NCBI GenBank assembly: GCA_965199005.1
Contig: CBDAQK010000006.1
Location: 992,001 to 1,056,000 of the forward strand
Origin: LMUY01 sp965199005
GTDB taxonomy: Bacteria; Pseudomonadota; Alphaproteobacteria; Acetobacterales; Acetobacteraceae
Length of the DNA: 64,000 nucleotides
Direction of reading: 5' to 3'
This document shows, one piece after another, positions 8,648 through 17,588 of this stretch. Position 1 is the stretch's first letter, and every line of letters begins with the position of its first letter. Both the position numbers and the translations under genes were made by a program. Under the pieces are notes generated by a model, which was given only the letters and a program-made list of their open reading frames with translations, was not told where the DNA came from and did not search any database.

Positions 8648-11600
8648 GCGCGGTCACGATCTACGGCGCGCCCGAAGGATACGACGCGCTGCTGCTGGCG
8701 CGCCGCCGGGTGGAGCACAAAGGCGCGGTGTTGCACGCGACGCGCGACGACAGCCGCATGGCCAGGTTGCACGAGGCGCTCGCCTTCTTCGCCCCTGAGG
8801 TGGAAGTATTGCGGTTCCCAGCCTGGGACTGCCTGCCATATGATCGCGTATCCCCAAACCCGGCCATCGTGTCCGAGCGGATCGCCTGTCTCGCCCGGCT
8901 TTCGGAACCTGCGACCCGGCCTCGGATCGTGCTCACCACGGTCAATGCGTTGGTGCAGCGCGTGCCTCCCCGGGCGGTGTTCCGCGGTGCCAGCCTCACG
9001 GTGCGGACCGGCGGCACGATCACGCCCCAGGCGCTGACCAACTTCCTCGAGTCGAACGGCTATGGCCGGGCCGATACGGTGATGGAGCCTGGCGAGTACG
9101 CGCTGCGCGGCGGCATCGTCGACATCTTTCCCGCCGGCGAGCCCGACCCGATCCGGCTGGATTTGTTCGGCGAGGAGTTGGAGAGCATCCGCCGGTTCGA
9201 CGCGAGCACCCAGCGTTCGAGCGATCGGCTGGATCGGCTGGAGATCCGCCCCGTTTCGGAAGTCTCGCTCGACCCGGCGAGCATCAGCCGGTTCCGCGAG
9301 GCCTGGCGGGAGTTGTTTGGCCCGGGCGCCGCGCAGGACCCGATCTATCTGTCCATCTCGGATGGGCGGCGGCACCCGGGGATGGAGCACTGGGCGCCGC
9401 TGTTCCATGCGACGATGGAAAACCTGCTGGACTATCTGCCGGACGCAGCCGTCAGCTTCGACTCGCTGTCCGATGACGTGCTGCGTGCGCGGTTGGAGAT
9501 GATCGCCGACCATTTCGAGGCACGCAAAGCCGTGCCACGGGATGGCGAGGTGCCGTATCGCGCGTTGCCGCCGGCACGGCTGTATCTGAATCAGGCCGAG
9601 TGGGACGAGATGCTGTCCATGGGCCCGCTCTTCCAGTTCAGCCCCTATGGCATGCCGGACGGTGCGGCGGGGATCGATGCCGGCGGGCGGCCCGGTGCGC
9701 TGTTCACCCAGGCCGGCACCCACGCCAATAGCGACGTGTTCAAGCAATTGGCGGAACAATCCGCCAGTTGGGCAGCCACCCGCCGCCGGTGCGTGGTGGC
9801 TGCCTGGACCCGCGGCTCTCGCGAGCGGATGGCTAATCTGCTGCGTGAGAACGGGTTGAAGGCGCATGTTGCCGAGACTTGGCAGAAGGTCCGCGTGGCC
9901 CCACGGGACCATGTCGTGCTGGTGACGCTCGGAGTCGAACGCGGGTTCGTGGCCGACGATCTGGGCGTGGTCGGCGAGCAGGATTTGCTGGGCGAACGCA
10001 TCAGCCGGCCGCCACGCCGCCGCAAGCGGGCCGACCAGTTCATCGCCGAGGCTACCGAGATCGCCGAGGGTGACCTGGTGGTGCACCAGGATCATGGCAT
10101 CGGGCGCTATGACGGGCTGGTCACGCTGCAAGTGAGCGGCGCGTCGCATGACTGCCTTCGGCTGCTCTACGACGGTGACGACAAGCTGTTCTTGCCCGTT
10201 GAAAATATTGAAGTCTTGAGCCGCTTTGGCGCCGAGGGCGGTGCCACGCTGGACAAGCTAGGCGGTGCGTCCTGGCAGAACCGCAAGGCGCGGATGAAGC
10301 AGCGCATCCGCGACATGGCGGGCGCGCTGATCCGCACGGCCGCGGAACGCCGGGTGCAGGAGGCGACCAGCCTGGCGCCGCAGGAGGGGGCTTGGGACGA
10401 GTTTTGCGCCCGCTTCCCCTTCGCCGAGACGGAGGACCAGGCGCGTGCGATCAGCGACGTGCTGGAGGACTTGGCCGCTGGGCGGCCGATGGATCGGCTG
10501 ATCTGCGGCGATGTCGGGTTCGGCAAGACCGAAGTGGCGCTGCGGGCGGCCTTCGTTGCCGCGATGGCGGGGGCACAGGTCGCCGTCGTGGTGCCGACCA
10601 CGCTTCTGGCCCGGCAGCATTTCCGCACCTTCACCAAGCGGTTCGAGGGGTTGCCGGTGAAAATCGGGCAACTCAGCCGCATGGTCACCGCCAAGGACGC
10701 GGCGGAGACTAAGCGGGGGATGGCGGATGGCAGCGTGAACATCGTCGTTGGGACGCATGCATTGCTGGCGAAGGGGATTGAGTTTGCCGACCTCGGATTG
10801 CTGGTCGTGGATGAGGAGCAGCATTTCGGCGTCTCGCATAAAGAAAAGCTGAAAGCGCTGAAGGCCGACGTCCACGTGCTGACGTTGTCTGCGACCCCGA
10901 TCCCGCGGACCCTGCAACTGGCGCTGACCGGCGTGCGGGAAATGAGCCTCATCGCGACGCCGCCGGTGGACCGCCTGGCAGTGCGCACCTTCATCATGCC
11001 GTTCGATGGCGTGGTGGCGCGCGAGGCGATCCAGCGCGAGCGGTTCCGCGGCGGGCAGGTGTTCTGTGTCGTGCCGCGGATTGAGGATCTCGGGCGCATG
11101 GCGGAGCGGCTGCGCGAAATCGTGCCCGAAGCGCGCATGATCGAGGCGCATGGCCGGCTGGCGCCGACTGAGCTTGAACGGGTGATGACCGAGTTCGGCG
11201 ACGGGAGATACGACATTTTGCTGTCCACCAATATCGTGGAAAGCGGGTTGGACATGCCGGCGGTGAATACGTTGATCATCTACCGCGCAGACATGTTCGG
11301 GTTGGGGCAATTATACCAACTCCGCGGCCGGGTTGGGCGCGGGAAACAGCGTGGCTATGCCTATCTGACCTGGCCTGCTTCGCACCGGCTGTCAGCTGCG
11401 GCTGAGAAGCGGTTGAATGTCATGCAAACGTTGGACACGCTGGGTGCCGGGTTCACGCTCGCCTCGCATGATTTGGACATACGCGGCGCCGGCAATCTGT
11501 TGGGCGACGAGCAGAGCGGGCACATCCGCGAGGTCGGCATCGAGTTGTACCAGCAGATGTTGGAGGATGCCGTGAACGAGTTGCGCACCGAGCGTGGGCG

Positions 11601-12081
11601 CCGCAAGTCGGAAGACCGGGACTGGACGCCGAACATCTCCCTGGGGCTGCCGGTGCTGATCCCGGAGGGTTATGTGCGCGACCTGCCGGTGCGGCTGGGG
11701 CTCTATCGCCGGATTGGCACGCTTGCCTCGGACGGTGAGAGCGAGGCGATGGCGGCGGAATTGGTGGACCGGTTCGGGCCCTTGCCGGGCGAGGTTGATA
11801 ACTTGCTCCAAGTGATGGCTTTGAAGCGGGCGTGCCGGGAGGCGGGGGTCGAACGGCTGGAGGCTGGCCCAAAGGGGATGGTGCTGCAGTTCCGCGGCAA
11901 CTCGTTTGGCAACCCTGGGGGGCTGGTGGCGTGGCTGGCGACGCAGAAGGGGGCGATCCGCCTGCGGCCGGACCACAAGCTGGCGATTGCGCGGGAGATG
12001 GCGGTAGACGAGCGGATCAAGACGGCGCGGGACGTGCTGCGCAGCCTGAACCGCATTGTTGGCCAGGCGAAGGCCGCCTAG
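8644..12081 (+). CDS. mfd: Transcription-repair coupling factor Mfd
   Basis: Removes RNA polymerase stalled at DNA lesions and recruits UvrA for nucleotide excision repair. 1,145 residues, full length. In order: UvrB-homology region (LRFPAWDCLPYDRVSPN, ADTVMEPGEYALRGGIVDIFP), RNA-polymerase interaction domain (GDLVVHQDHGIGRYDGL), translocase motor with Walker A GDVGFGKT at residues 622-629 and DEEQ at 723-726, SATPIPRTLQL, and TRG-type motif with QLRGRVGRG, then the C-terminal D7 domain. Start ATG at 8644 is set by the ATGA overlap with sdhE; the longer frame from 8563 lies inside sdhE. Confidence 0.97.
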   Translation: MSAVTIYGAPEGYDALLLARRRVEHKGAVLHATRDDSRMARLHEALAFFAPEVEVLRFPAWDCLPYDRVSPNPAIVSERIACLARLSEPATRPRIVLTTVNALVQRVPPRAVFRGASLTVRTGGTITPQALTNFLESNGYGRADTVMEPGEYALRGGIVDIFPAGEPDPIRLDLFGEELESIRRFDASTQRSSDRLDRLEIRPVSEVSLDPASISRFREAWRELFGPGAAQDPIYLSISDGRRHPGMEHWAPLFHATMENLLDYLPDAAVSFDSLSDDVLRARLEMIADHFEARKAVPRDGEVPYRALPPARLYLNQAEWDEMLSMGPLFQFSPYGMPDGAAGIDAGGRPGALFTQAGTHANSDVFKQLAEQSASWAATRRRCVVAAWTRGSRERMANLLRENGLKAHVAETWQKVRVAPRDHVVLVTLGVERGFVADDLGVVGEQDLLGERISRPPRRRKRADQFIAEATEIAEGDLVVHQDHGIGRYDGLVTLQVSGASHDCLRLLYDGDDKLFLPVENIEVLSRFGAEGGATLDKLGGASWQNRKARMKQRIRDMAGALIRTAAERRVQEATSLAPQEGAWDEFCARFPFAETEDQARAISDVLEDLAAGRPMDRLICGDVGFGKTEVALRAAFVAAMAGAQVAVVVPTTLLARQHFRTFTKRFEGLPVKIGQLSRMVTAKDAAETKRGMADGSVNIVVGTHALLAKGIEFADLGLLVVDEEQHFGVSHKEKLKALKADVHVLTLSATPIPRTLQLALTGVREMSLIATPPVDRLAVRTFIMPFDGVVAREAIQRERFRGGQVFCVVPRIEDLGRMAERLREIVPEARMIEAHGRLAPTELERVMTEFGDGRYDILLSTNIVESGLDMPAVNTLIIYRADMFGLGQLYQLRGRVGRGKQRGYAYLTWPASHRLSAAAEKRLNVMQTLDTLGAGFTLASHDLDIRGAGNLLGDEQSGHIREVGIELYQQMLEDAVNELRTERGRRKSEDRDWTPNISLGLPVLIPEGYVRDLPVRLGLYRRIGTLASDGESEAMAAELVDRFGPLPGEVDNLLQVMALKRACREAGVERLEAGPKGMVLQFRGNSFGNPGGLVAWLATQKGAIRLRPDHKLAIAREMAVDERIKTARDVLRSLNRIVGQAKAA

Positions 12082-12088
12082 GCCAGCC

Positions 12089-12454
12089 ATGCTCACCTGG
12101 GCGGCCTGGCTGCTGACCGGCGGCGTTCTGTTTGGGCTGGTCCTCGTGGCACTTTCGCAGACTGTGCGGCCAAGCATGCAGCCATGGTGGCCCGGCGCAT
12201 TGCACGGGATGCTCGGCGCAGCCTCGTTCGGGCTGCTCTTGTTGGGGCTGGGTGGCCCTCGGCGTGGGGTGGAGCAAGGCGCCGGGTCGTTCGGATCCCT
12301 GGCGGCGTGGTTTGTGGCCGCGGCCCTGGGGCTGGGGTTGCTGCTGGCGCTTGCCCGTCTGCGGCGGCGGCCACCCTCCATGATGGTGGTTGGCGTTCAC
12401 GCGACATTGGGCGTCGCCGGGCTGGTGCTGCTGGCGACCTATCTGTCCGTCTAG
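12089..12454 (+). CDS. Small integral membrane protein, unknown
   Basis: 121-residue protein with about four hydrophobic helices (LLTGGVLFGLVLVAL, MLGAASFGLLLLGLGG, LAAWFVAAALGLGLLLALA, VVGVHATLGVAGLVLLATYL) and few polar loops. It starts 7 bp after the mfd stop on the same strand and is likely on the sdhE-mfd transcript. I recognise no domain. The position of single His residues in helices 2 and 4 (ALHGML, GVHATLG) is reminiscent of cytochrome b-like or CopD-like membrane proteins, but the evidence is thin. Confidence 0.7.
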   Translation: MLTWAAWLLTGGVLFGLVLVALSQTVRPSMQPWWPGALHGMLGAASFGLLLLGLGGPRRGVEQGAGSFGSLAAWFVAAALGLGLLLALARLRRRPPSMMVVGVHATLGVAGLVLLATYLSV

Positions 12455-12462
12455 CTGGCCCG

Positions 12463-13977
12463 CTATTTACTCATCGCGGCCATCATTGCCGAGAAATCAA
12501 GGCCGTTCACCAGCACTTTGGTGTTGTTCACCGTAAGCTGCCAGACGGCCTGATCGCCCGTGGTGTGGGCGATGCCCTTGAGGAAGATCACTACCGGCAC
12601 GCCCTGCGCCAGCATCGGGTTGGCCTGTAGTTTTCCAATCAGTGCGTCCAACCCCCGGGCGGTGAACTGCGCCTGGCCGTTAAAGGATTGCGGGCCGGTG
12701 ACATTGAACGCCCCGTCGCCATGGATCTGAGTGCCCTCGATTTCCAGAGCGAATTGGTCGAACCCGACATTGATCCCGCCATTCGCGAACAGGCTCTGGT
12801 AGTCGGGAGGCGGGGAATCCTGCGGCTGACCCGGTGGCGTTGGGGCCGTGAGATCCATGCCCATCTTGTTGAGTGCCGTGACGCTGATGTTGGAGACGGT
12901 CGGGTGAATGGAGAAATGCGTCGGGACGAAGGCTGTGAATGCCGGTGGCAGGAAGCCGACCTCCAGCCCATCCATCGTGAATGTCATATCGGCCGATAGC
13001 GTCTCCTGTGGCGCCTCCGCGCCGAACGACATGCCGATCTGCCGCAGCGAACCGCCGGCACCACTATAGTCAAACTTCACACCCTCGAGCGATTCGTCCA
13101 ACTTGCTACCGGTCAGCAGGCCGTGTGCGGTGTCCATGACTTGCCGCAGGGCAGCTTTTTGCGCCGGGGTCGGACCGTCCGCGTTATCGGCGTCGGGGGT
13201 GTCCTTCAGCATCTGTGCGAGCGCAATCGTGTTCCGGATGAACGGAACCATCTGATCGTGCGCCAAACCGCTGATGACGGCGGCCACGTGCATCCGATCG
13301 GCTTCCAGGTTGAAGCCAGATCCATCTGGCAGCGACGCCTTTGTGGAATAGCCCTCGACAGACGTGTCCGACACCACGTTCACATGGGCCGGATCGGTCG
13401 GCTGCGTGCTCGTCTGGGCGGTGAGGAGGCCGAAATGGGATGAGGAGTTTCTCGCCCCCATGGTGGTGGTCAAATCGAGCGACGCAATGGTGCCGCCCGA
13501 GTTGGTCGGCGTGGCATAGCTCGGGTCGAACACGCCATGAAGGTCTTGCTCGCCCGACACCGCATGGACTGTGACAACCTCTGGATGGTGGCCGCTGGGC
13601 GTTGGATCCTTGGCGTCCGGCGCGTCTGGTACGGATTGCGTGGTCGTCAAGGTCAGGTCGCGCGGGAAGTGCTGATCGTCTACGGCCCATCGCGTCCCGT
13701 CGAGCGGCCTGGCCTTGGCCGTGAAGGCTGCATCTGCGGGTTGCACCTCGCCAAAGGGGGCGATGGGAACCCGGACGAGGTAGTGGTCGCCCTCCGCCTG
13801 CATCTGGATGGTGCGGGGCGGCAGGAGGATGGCGCCAGCCGTAGTTTGGAGCAGCCAGGCGTTGATCTGTGTCTCCAACGCGGTGGCCTGCGCCGTAGTG
13901 GGCTGTGTTTGGGCGAACGCGCTGCCGGACGCCGCCGCCATAAGCGCAAAAGCCAGCAATTGAGCAAACCGCGGCAT
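12463..13977 (-). CDS. Exported protein of unknown function (DUF2125-like layout)
   Basis: 504-residue protein with a clear Sec signal peptide (MPRFAQLLAFALMAAASGSAFA). ATG at 13977 has an AAGAGG site 8 bases upstream. The mature part is rich in Thr, Ser and Asp with alternating beta-type segments, including LTTTMGARNSSSHFGLLTAQ and FEVTG-like repeats, and ends with GDQAVWQLTVNNTKVLVNG. Overall size, export and the repeated beta blocks resemble DUF2125/DUF945-type periplasmic proteins of alphaproteobacteria, but I cannot confirm this by eye. It converges on the gene at 12089 and is divergent from the Hint protein across 271 bp that hold nothing else recognisable. Confidence 0.75.
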   Translation of the reverse strand: MPRFAQLLAFALMAAASGSAFAQTQPTTAQATALETQINAWLLQTTAGAILLPPRTIQMQAEGDHYLVRVPIAPFGEVQPADAAFTAKARPLDGTRWAVDDQHFPRDLTLTTTQSVPDAPDAKDPTPSGHHPEVVTVHAVSGEQDLHGVFDPSYATPTNSGGTIASLDLTTTMGARNSSSHFGLLTAQTSTQPTDPAHVNVVSDTSVEGYSTKASLPDGSGFNLEADRMHVAAVISGLAHDQMVPFIRNTIALAQMLKDTPDADNADGPTPAQKAALRQVMDTAHGLLTGSKLDESLEGVKFDYSGAGGSLRQIGMSFGAEAPQETLSADMTFTMDGLEVGFLPPAFTAFVPTHFSIHPTVSNISVTALNKMGMDLTAPTPPGQPQDSPPPDYQSLFANGGINVGFDQFALEIEGTQIHGDGAFNVTGPQSFNGQAQFTARGLDALIGKLQANPMLAQGVPVVIFLKGIAHTTGDQAVWQLTVNNTKVLVNGLDFSAMMAAMSK

Positions 13978-14248
13978 GAATTGACCTCTTGGGCGTTGTG
14001 CGCTGAGAGGTTGGCAGATTTGGCGGGGGCGCGGAACCCAGGGTCTCTCCAAGCTCAGCAAAGCGCGGTAACAGCAGCACAGCGAGGCATATCTAGATAA
14101 AGAGAGGTTGCCAGCCGGTGGACGCCCATCAATACAGCGGCTAGAAGCAATCTGATTGTGTAGACTGCTACGACCCCTTGGACTGTGCATACGATCGCGA
14201 TGAACCGTCCAGAAACGAATTACCGGTACCCGTAAGGAAGCTCGCTCG

Positions 14249-16771
14249 ATGACGACCGTGACCCTGCCGAATGCGACGTCCGTCGCGACTCTCGAGTCGG
14301 ATTTGGACGCAGTCAACAACGGGGCCACCAATACCGACTTCATTATTCCAGTAACGGCCGATATAACATTCGGCCCGACCGACGCGAATTCGACCAGCCC
14401 GACTGGTACTACGTTGGCAGTGATTCTGCCGACTGGGTCTACGCTGACGTTCAATGGGCCAGATGCATTCGCGATCACCTCGCCGAACGAGTTGGTGACT
14501 GACGGCCAAGTCACAGTAGACACGCCAGTGGCAGGTGAGGTGTTCGTCTATGCCGGGACGTTGGTCAATGACGCGGCGACCAGTGGAGCCACGCCGGCCG
14601 GCGGTGTCATCGATGGCCTCGTCTACAGCAATCAGGATGGCATCCAGGTTTTCAACTCCGGGCAGATTACCGGAACTGGCGCGGCTGCTATCGCCATCAA
14701 CGGCGGCACGGTGGTCAATGCGGGAACCGTCAGCGAGGCCGCATCCGGTGGCTACGGGATCGAGTTCCAGGATCTTGGCGTCATCCAGAACGCCGGGACG
14801 ATCAGTGCCACCAATGGCGCGGTCGGCGCGGCCTTCTTCGCTGGCGGAAGTCTGCAGAATGGCGGCTTCGGAGAAGCGACTCCCGCCATCCTGACGGGTA
14901 CCGATGACGGTGCGGCCTTTGCGACCGCCGGCACGGCCACCAATGACGGGACGATTTCGAGCTCTGGGGGCAACGGGCTGCAGTTCCTCGCTGCGGGCAC
15001 GCTGACCAATGGGTCCTCGACGGACGGCGCTGCCATGATCCTGTCGACCAGCGCCACGGCCGCTGGCGTCGTTGCTGCCAGTGGTTCGGTGACCAATCTT
15101 GCCACGATCGAAGGCGGCGTCAACGGCGTCGAATTCCTCGGTGATACCGCCAGCGATGCGGGAGCGATCACCAACACCGGCACGATCGCTGCGACGGACG
15201 CCTCGGGCGGTGCTGGCACCGGGAACGTCGTGGCTGGCGTCCTGATGGTGGACGGTGGCAACGTTACCAATGGCCCCTCCGGCGGTACGGTGGCGGGTAC
15301 GGCCAGCATCACCGGTGCTGATATCGGGGTCTATGTCCTGAGCGGCACCAGCACGGTGACCAATAGCGGGACGATCAGTGGTACTGCCGGAATTGAATTC
15401 ATCGGAAATAGCGCCAAGACCGTTGGAACGGTGATCGATAGCGGCGCAATCACCAGTACTGCCGGGGCAAACGGGACGGCGATCCAGTTCGGGACTGGTG
15501 CCGAAAAACTGGTTCTCGAGCAGGGCTTCGCGATCACCGGGCAGGTCCTCGGTGGCGTCGACGCTGGGGATACGACGGCGATCGAGGTCGCCGCCGGAAC
15601 CTCCGGCACGTTCACTGGCCTGACTGGTGGCGACGGTTCCGTGACAAACGGGTTCACCTTCCAGGGCATCCAGACGATCGACATCGATTCGAGTGCAAGT
15701 TGGGCGTTCAGCGGTATCAACTCCCTCGGCACGCTGGGGGTGAGTGGCGCGGCCCTGGTGTCGGGCACCCTGGATCTGACCACCGCGTTGGACCCGGCGG
15801 GAAGCGGCGGGACGCTCACAGTTGCGGCAGGCGGCACGCTGGAAGTGGCCGCGGCCACCGGCTCAGGCGACACGATTGACCTGGCCGGCACGGGGGCGGA
15901 ACTCAAGATCGACGTCGCGAACAGCTTCGGGACCACGAGCGGTTCGACCTTTACCGGCGACGTCATCGGGCAGTTTGCCAGTGGCAGCTCGATCGATTTG
16001 GCTAACGTGGCGTTCAGCGCCTTAGCTCCGACGAGCTTCAGCGGGAACGTGCTGACGGTCGGCGATGGCACCAATACGGGGCACATCACCTTTGCGCCGG
16101 GGTTGTTCAGTTCGCTGGGCAATTTCGTCATCACGACGGACGGTTTGGGCGGCACGCTGATCTCGGTCGCCGTCGCCTGCTATTGCCCCGGCACCCGCAT
16201 CGCAACGCCGGACGGCGAAACCGAGATTGAACAATTGGTCATTGGCGACTTGGTGATGACGGTGGATGGCCGCGCGGAGCCGGTGCGCTGGATTGGCCGC
16301 CGCTCCTATGCCGGCCGGTTCCTGGCGGCGAACCCCAAGGTCCACCCAATACGCTTCCGCAAGGGATCGCTGGGTAAGGGATTGCCCCGCCGCGACCTGC
16401 TGGTTTCACCCGAGCATGCGATGTTCATCGACGGCATGCTGATACCAGCTCGCTGCCTGGTGAACGGGTCGTTGATCGCCGTGGACTCGACCAGAAAGGC
16501 GGTGGATTACGTCCACATCGAATTTGCCAACCATGAGGTGGTCCTGGCCGAGGGCGTCGCGTCCGAATCGTTCGTGGATGATGACAGCCGCGGTATGTTC
16601 CATAATGCGAGTGAATACGCTGCCCTATACCCCGATGCGCCCGCGCCAGCTGCGTATTATGCCACGAGGGTAGAGGGTGGCTACGAGGTTGAAGCCGTCC
16701 GGGCGAGGCTCGCGAAGATCGCCGAGCGGGTCGTAAATCGCCGCCGGGTGCGTAAACTCAAGGCCGCGTAG
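14249..16771 (+). CDS. Hint-domain (Hedgehog/intein-like) surface or secreted repeat protein
   Basis: 840-residue protein. ATG at 14249 follows AAGGAAG by 10 bases. Residues about 1-620 form a Gly/Thr/Ala-rich array of loose repeats built on NxGTI and VTNxGTIS units, typical of a parallel beta-helix passenger. From residue 642 a Hint domain begins at CYCPGTRIATPDGE, with IEQLVIGDLVMTVDG, PVRWIGRR, LLVSPEHAMFIDG and ANHEVVLAEGVASESF, the signature of Hint_2 proteins of acetic acid bacteria and relatives. Hint domains cleave at their N-terminal Cys, so the passenger may be released or attached to another molecule. No classical signal peptide is seen, suggesting type I secretion or another route. 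An Arg/Lys-rich tail closes it. Confidence 0.85.
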   Translation: MTTVTLPNATSVATLESDLDAVNNGATNTDFIIPVTADITFGPTDANSTSPTGTTLAVILPTGSTLTFNGPDAFAITSPNELVTDGQVTVDTPVAGEVFVYAGTLVNDAATSGATPAGGVIDGLVYSNQDGIQVFNSGQITGTGAAAIAINGGTVVNAGTVSEAASGGYGIEFQDLGVIQNAGTISATNGAVGAAFFAGGSLQNGGFGEATPAILTGTDDGAAFATAGTATNDGTISSSGGNGLQFLAAGTLTNGSSTDGAAMILSTSATAAGVVAASGSVTNLATIEGGVNGVEFLGDTASDAGAITNTGTIAATDASGGAGTGNVVAGVLMVDGGNVTNGPSGGTVAGTASITGADIGVYVLSGTSTVTNSGTISGTAGIEFIGNSAKTVGTVIDSGAITSTAGANGTAIQFGTGAEKLVLEQGFAITGQVLGGVDAGDTTAIEVAAGTSGTFTGLTGGDGSVTNGFTFQGIQTIDIDSSASWAFSGINSLGTLGVSGAALVSGTLDLTTALDPAGSGGTLTVAAGGTLEVAAATGSGDTIDLAGTGAELKIDVANSFGTTSGSTFTGDVIGQFASGSSIDLANVAFSALAPTSFSGNVLTVGDGTNTGHITFAPGLFSSLGNFVITTDGLGGTLISVAVACYCPGTRIATPDGETEIEQLVIGDLVMTVDGRAEPVRWIGRRSYAGRFLAANPKVHPIRFRKGSLGKGLPRRDLLVSPEHAMFIDGMLIPARCLVNGSLIAVDSTRKAVDYVHIEFANHEVVLAEGVASESFVDDDSRGMFHNASEYAALYPDAPAPAAYYATRVEGGYEVEAVRARLAKIAERVVNRRRVRKLKAA

Positions 16772-16863
16772 GCGACCGCGGTTACTGCGCCGTCAACGCA
16801 GGCTGTGGAATTCGTCAGACGTAGGATCGACAAGGGAAACGCTATCCGTCTTGCCGTTTCATA

Positions 16864-16899
16864 ACGAAGGCGGATGGCGCTTGGCTCATCCACCTTCGT
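16864..16899. terminator. Hairpin between convergent genes
   Basis: The arms at 16864-16876 and 16887-16899 pair over 13 positions with one C/A mismatch, leaving a 10-base loop. It lies in the 150-bp gap between the Hint gene and the convergent sigma factor gene, where a bidirectional terminator is expected. There is no clear run of T on either side, so it may act as an RNA-stabilising hairpin instead. Confidence 0.45.
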
Positions 16900-16921
16900 C
16901 ACATGCTCCGCGCTCGCTACA

Positions 16922-17491
16922 CTAGGCGGACGCGCCGACGGTAAGATCGTCACTCCGCTCGGATTGAATGCGGCGGCTGGATTGGTCGTTCTGCTTCTCG
17001 TCCCCGAGTAGCCAAGCCTGCAACTGGCGGCGCGCCCGGAAAACGCGGCTTTTTGCGGTACCGACGGCAACGCCGGTTTGCAGGGCAAGTTCTTCGTAGC
17101 TGATCCCGTGTACAACGATCATCACCAACGCTTCCCGCTGATCGCTCGGGAGCCGGTTGAGTGCCGTGCCAAGTTCCTTCAACGCCAGCCGATCGCCCTG
17201 GGACGCGCTCGTGGCGAACATCGCCTCCGGCACGTCGGCAATATCAGTGGTATCCCGGCGCTTGCGCAGGTTGGAGATGAAACGATTCCGCAGGATCCGG
17301 TGCATCCAGGCCGGGAAGTTCGTTCCAGGAATGAAGCTGTCGGAAGCCCTCAGAGCATTGCACACGGCATCCTGCACCAAATCTTCGGCGCTGGCACGGT
17401 TGCGCGTGAGGGCGAGAGCCTGGACCCGCAGCTTCGGCAACAGGGCAATCACTTGATCGTGGAAATCGGCCGTCGTCATGGTCGTTCTCAT
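16922..17491 (-). CDS. ECF-family RNA polymerase sigma factor (EcfG-like)
   Basis: 189-residue sigma-70 family protein with region 2 (TRNRASAEDLVQDAVCNALR, then NFPAWMHRILRNRFISNLRKRR) and region 4 (LNRLPSDQREALVMIVVHG, ISYEELALQTGVAVGTAKSRV). The sequence style is that of EcfG-type general stress sigma factors of alphaproteobacteria, but no phyR, nepR or histidine kinase gene is next to it, so the group assignment is inference. ATG at 17491 and ATG at 17479 are both possible. A polar C-terminal tail of about 25 residues follows region 4. Regulation by an anti-sigma encoded elsewhere is likely. Confidence 0.88.
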   Translation of the reverse strand: MRTTMTTADFHDQVIALLPKLRVQALALTRNRASAEDLVQDAVCNALRASDSFIPGTNFPAWMHRILRNRFISNLRKRRDTTDIADVPEAMFATSASQGDRLALKELGTALNRLPSDQREALVMIVVHGISYEELALQTGVAVGTAKSRVFRARRQLQAWLLGDEKQNDQSSRRIQSERSDDLTVGASA

Positions 17492-17588
17492 CTGCTGTTG
17501 TCCGATCAATGGCGCTGCGGTGCCCAGGGTTACATCCCTTGCCTTCACGCTCGCGTGTGGCGGCGAATGAACTCGCACCCGGCGCAGG

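Noticed and set aside
8473..10149. 558-residue open frame on the minus strand across the start of mfd
   Set aside because: It is the antisense shadow of mfd in high-GC DNA: His/Arg/Pro-rich, no recognisable domain, while the plus strand has complete Mfd motifs.
14249..16171. Considered the repeats of the Hint protein as an RTX or CRISPR-like DNA repeat
   Set aside because: The units are loose at DNA level, have no fixed spacing, and lack the GGxGxDxxx nonapeptide of RTX proteins.
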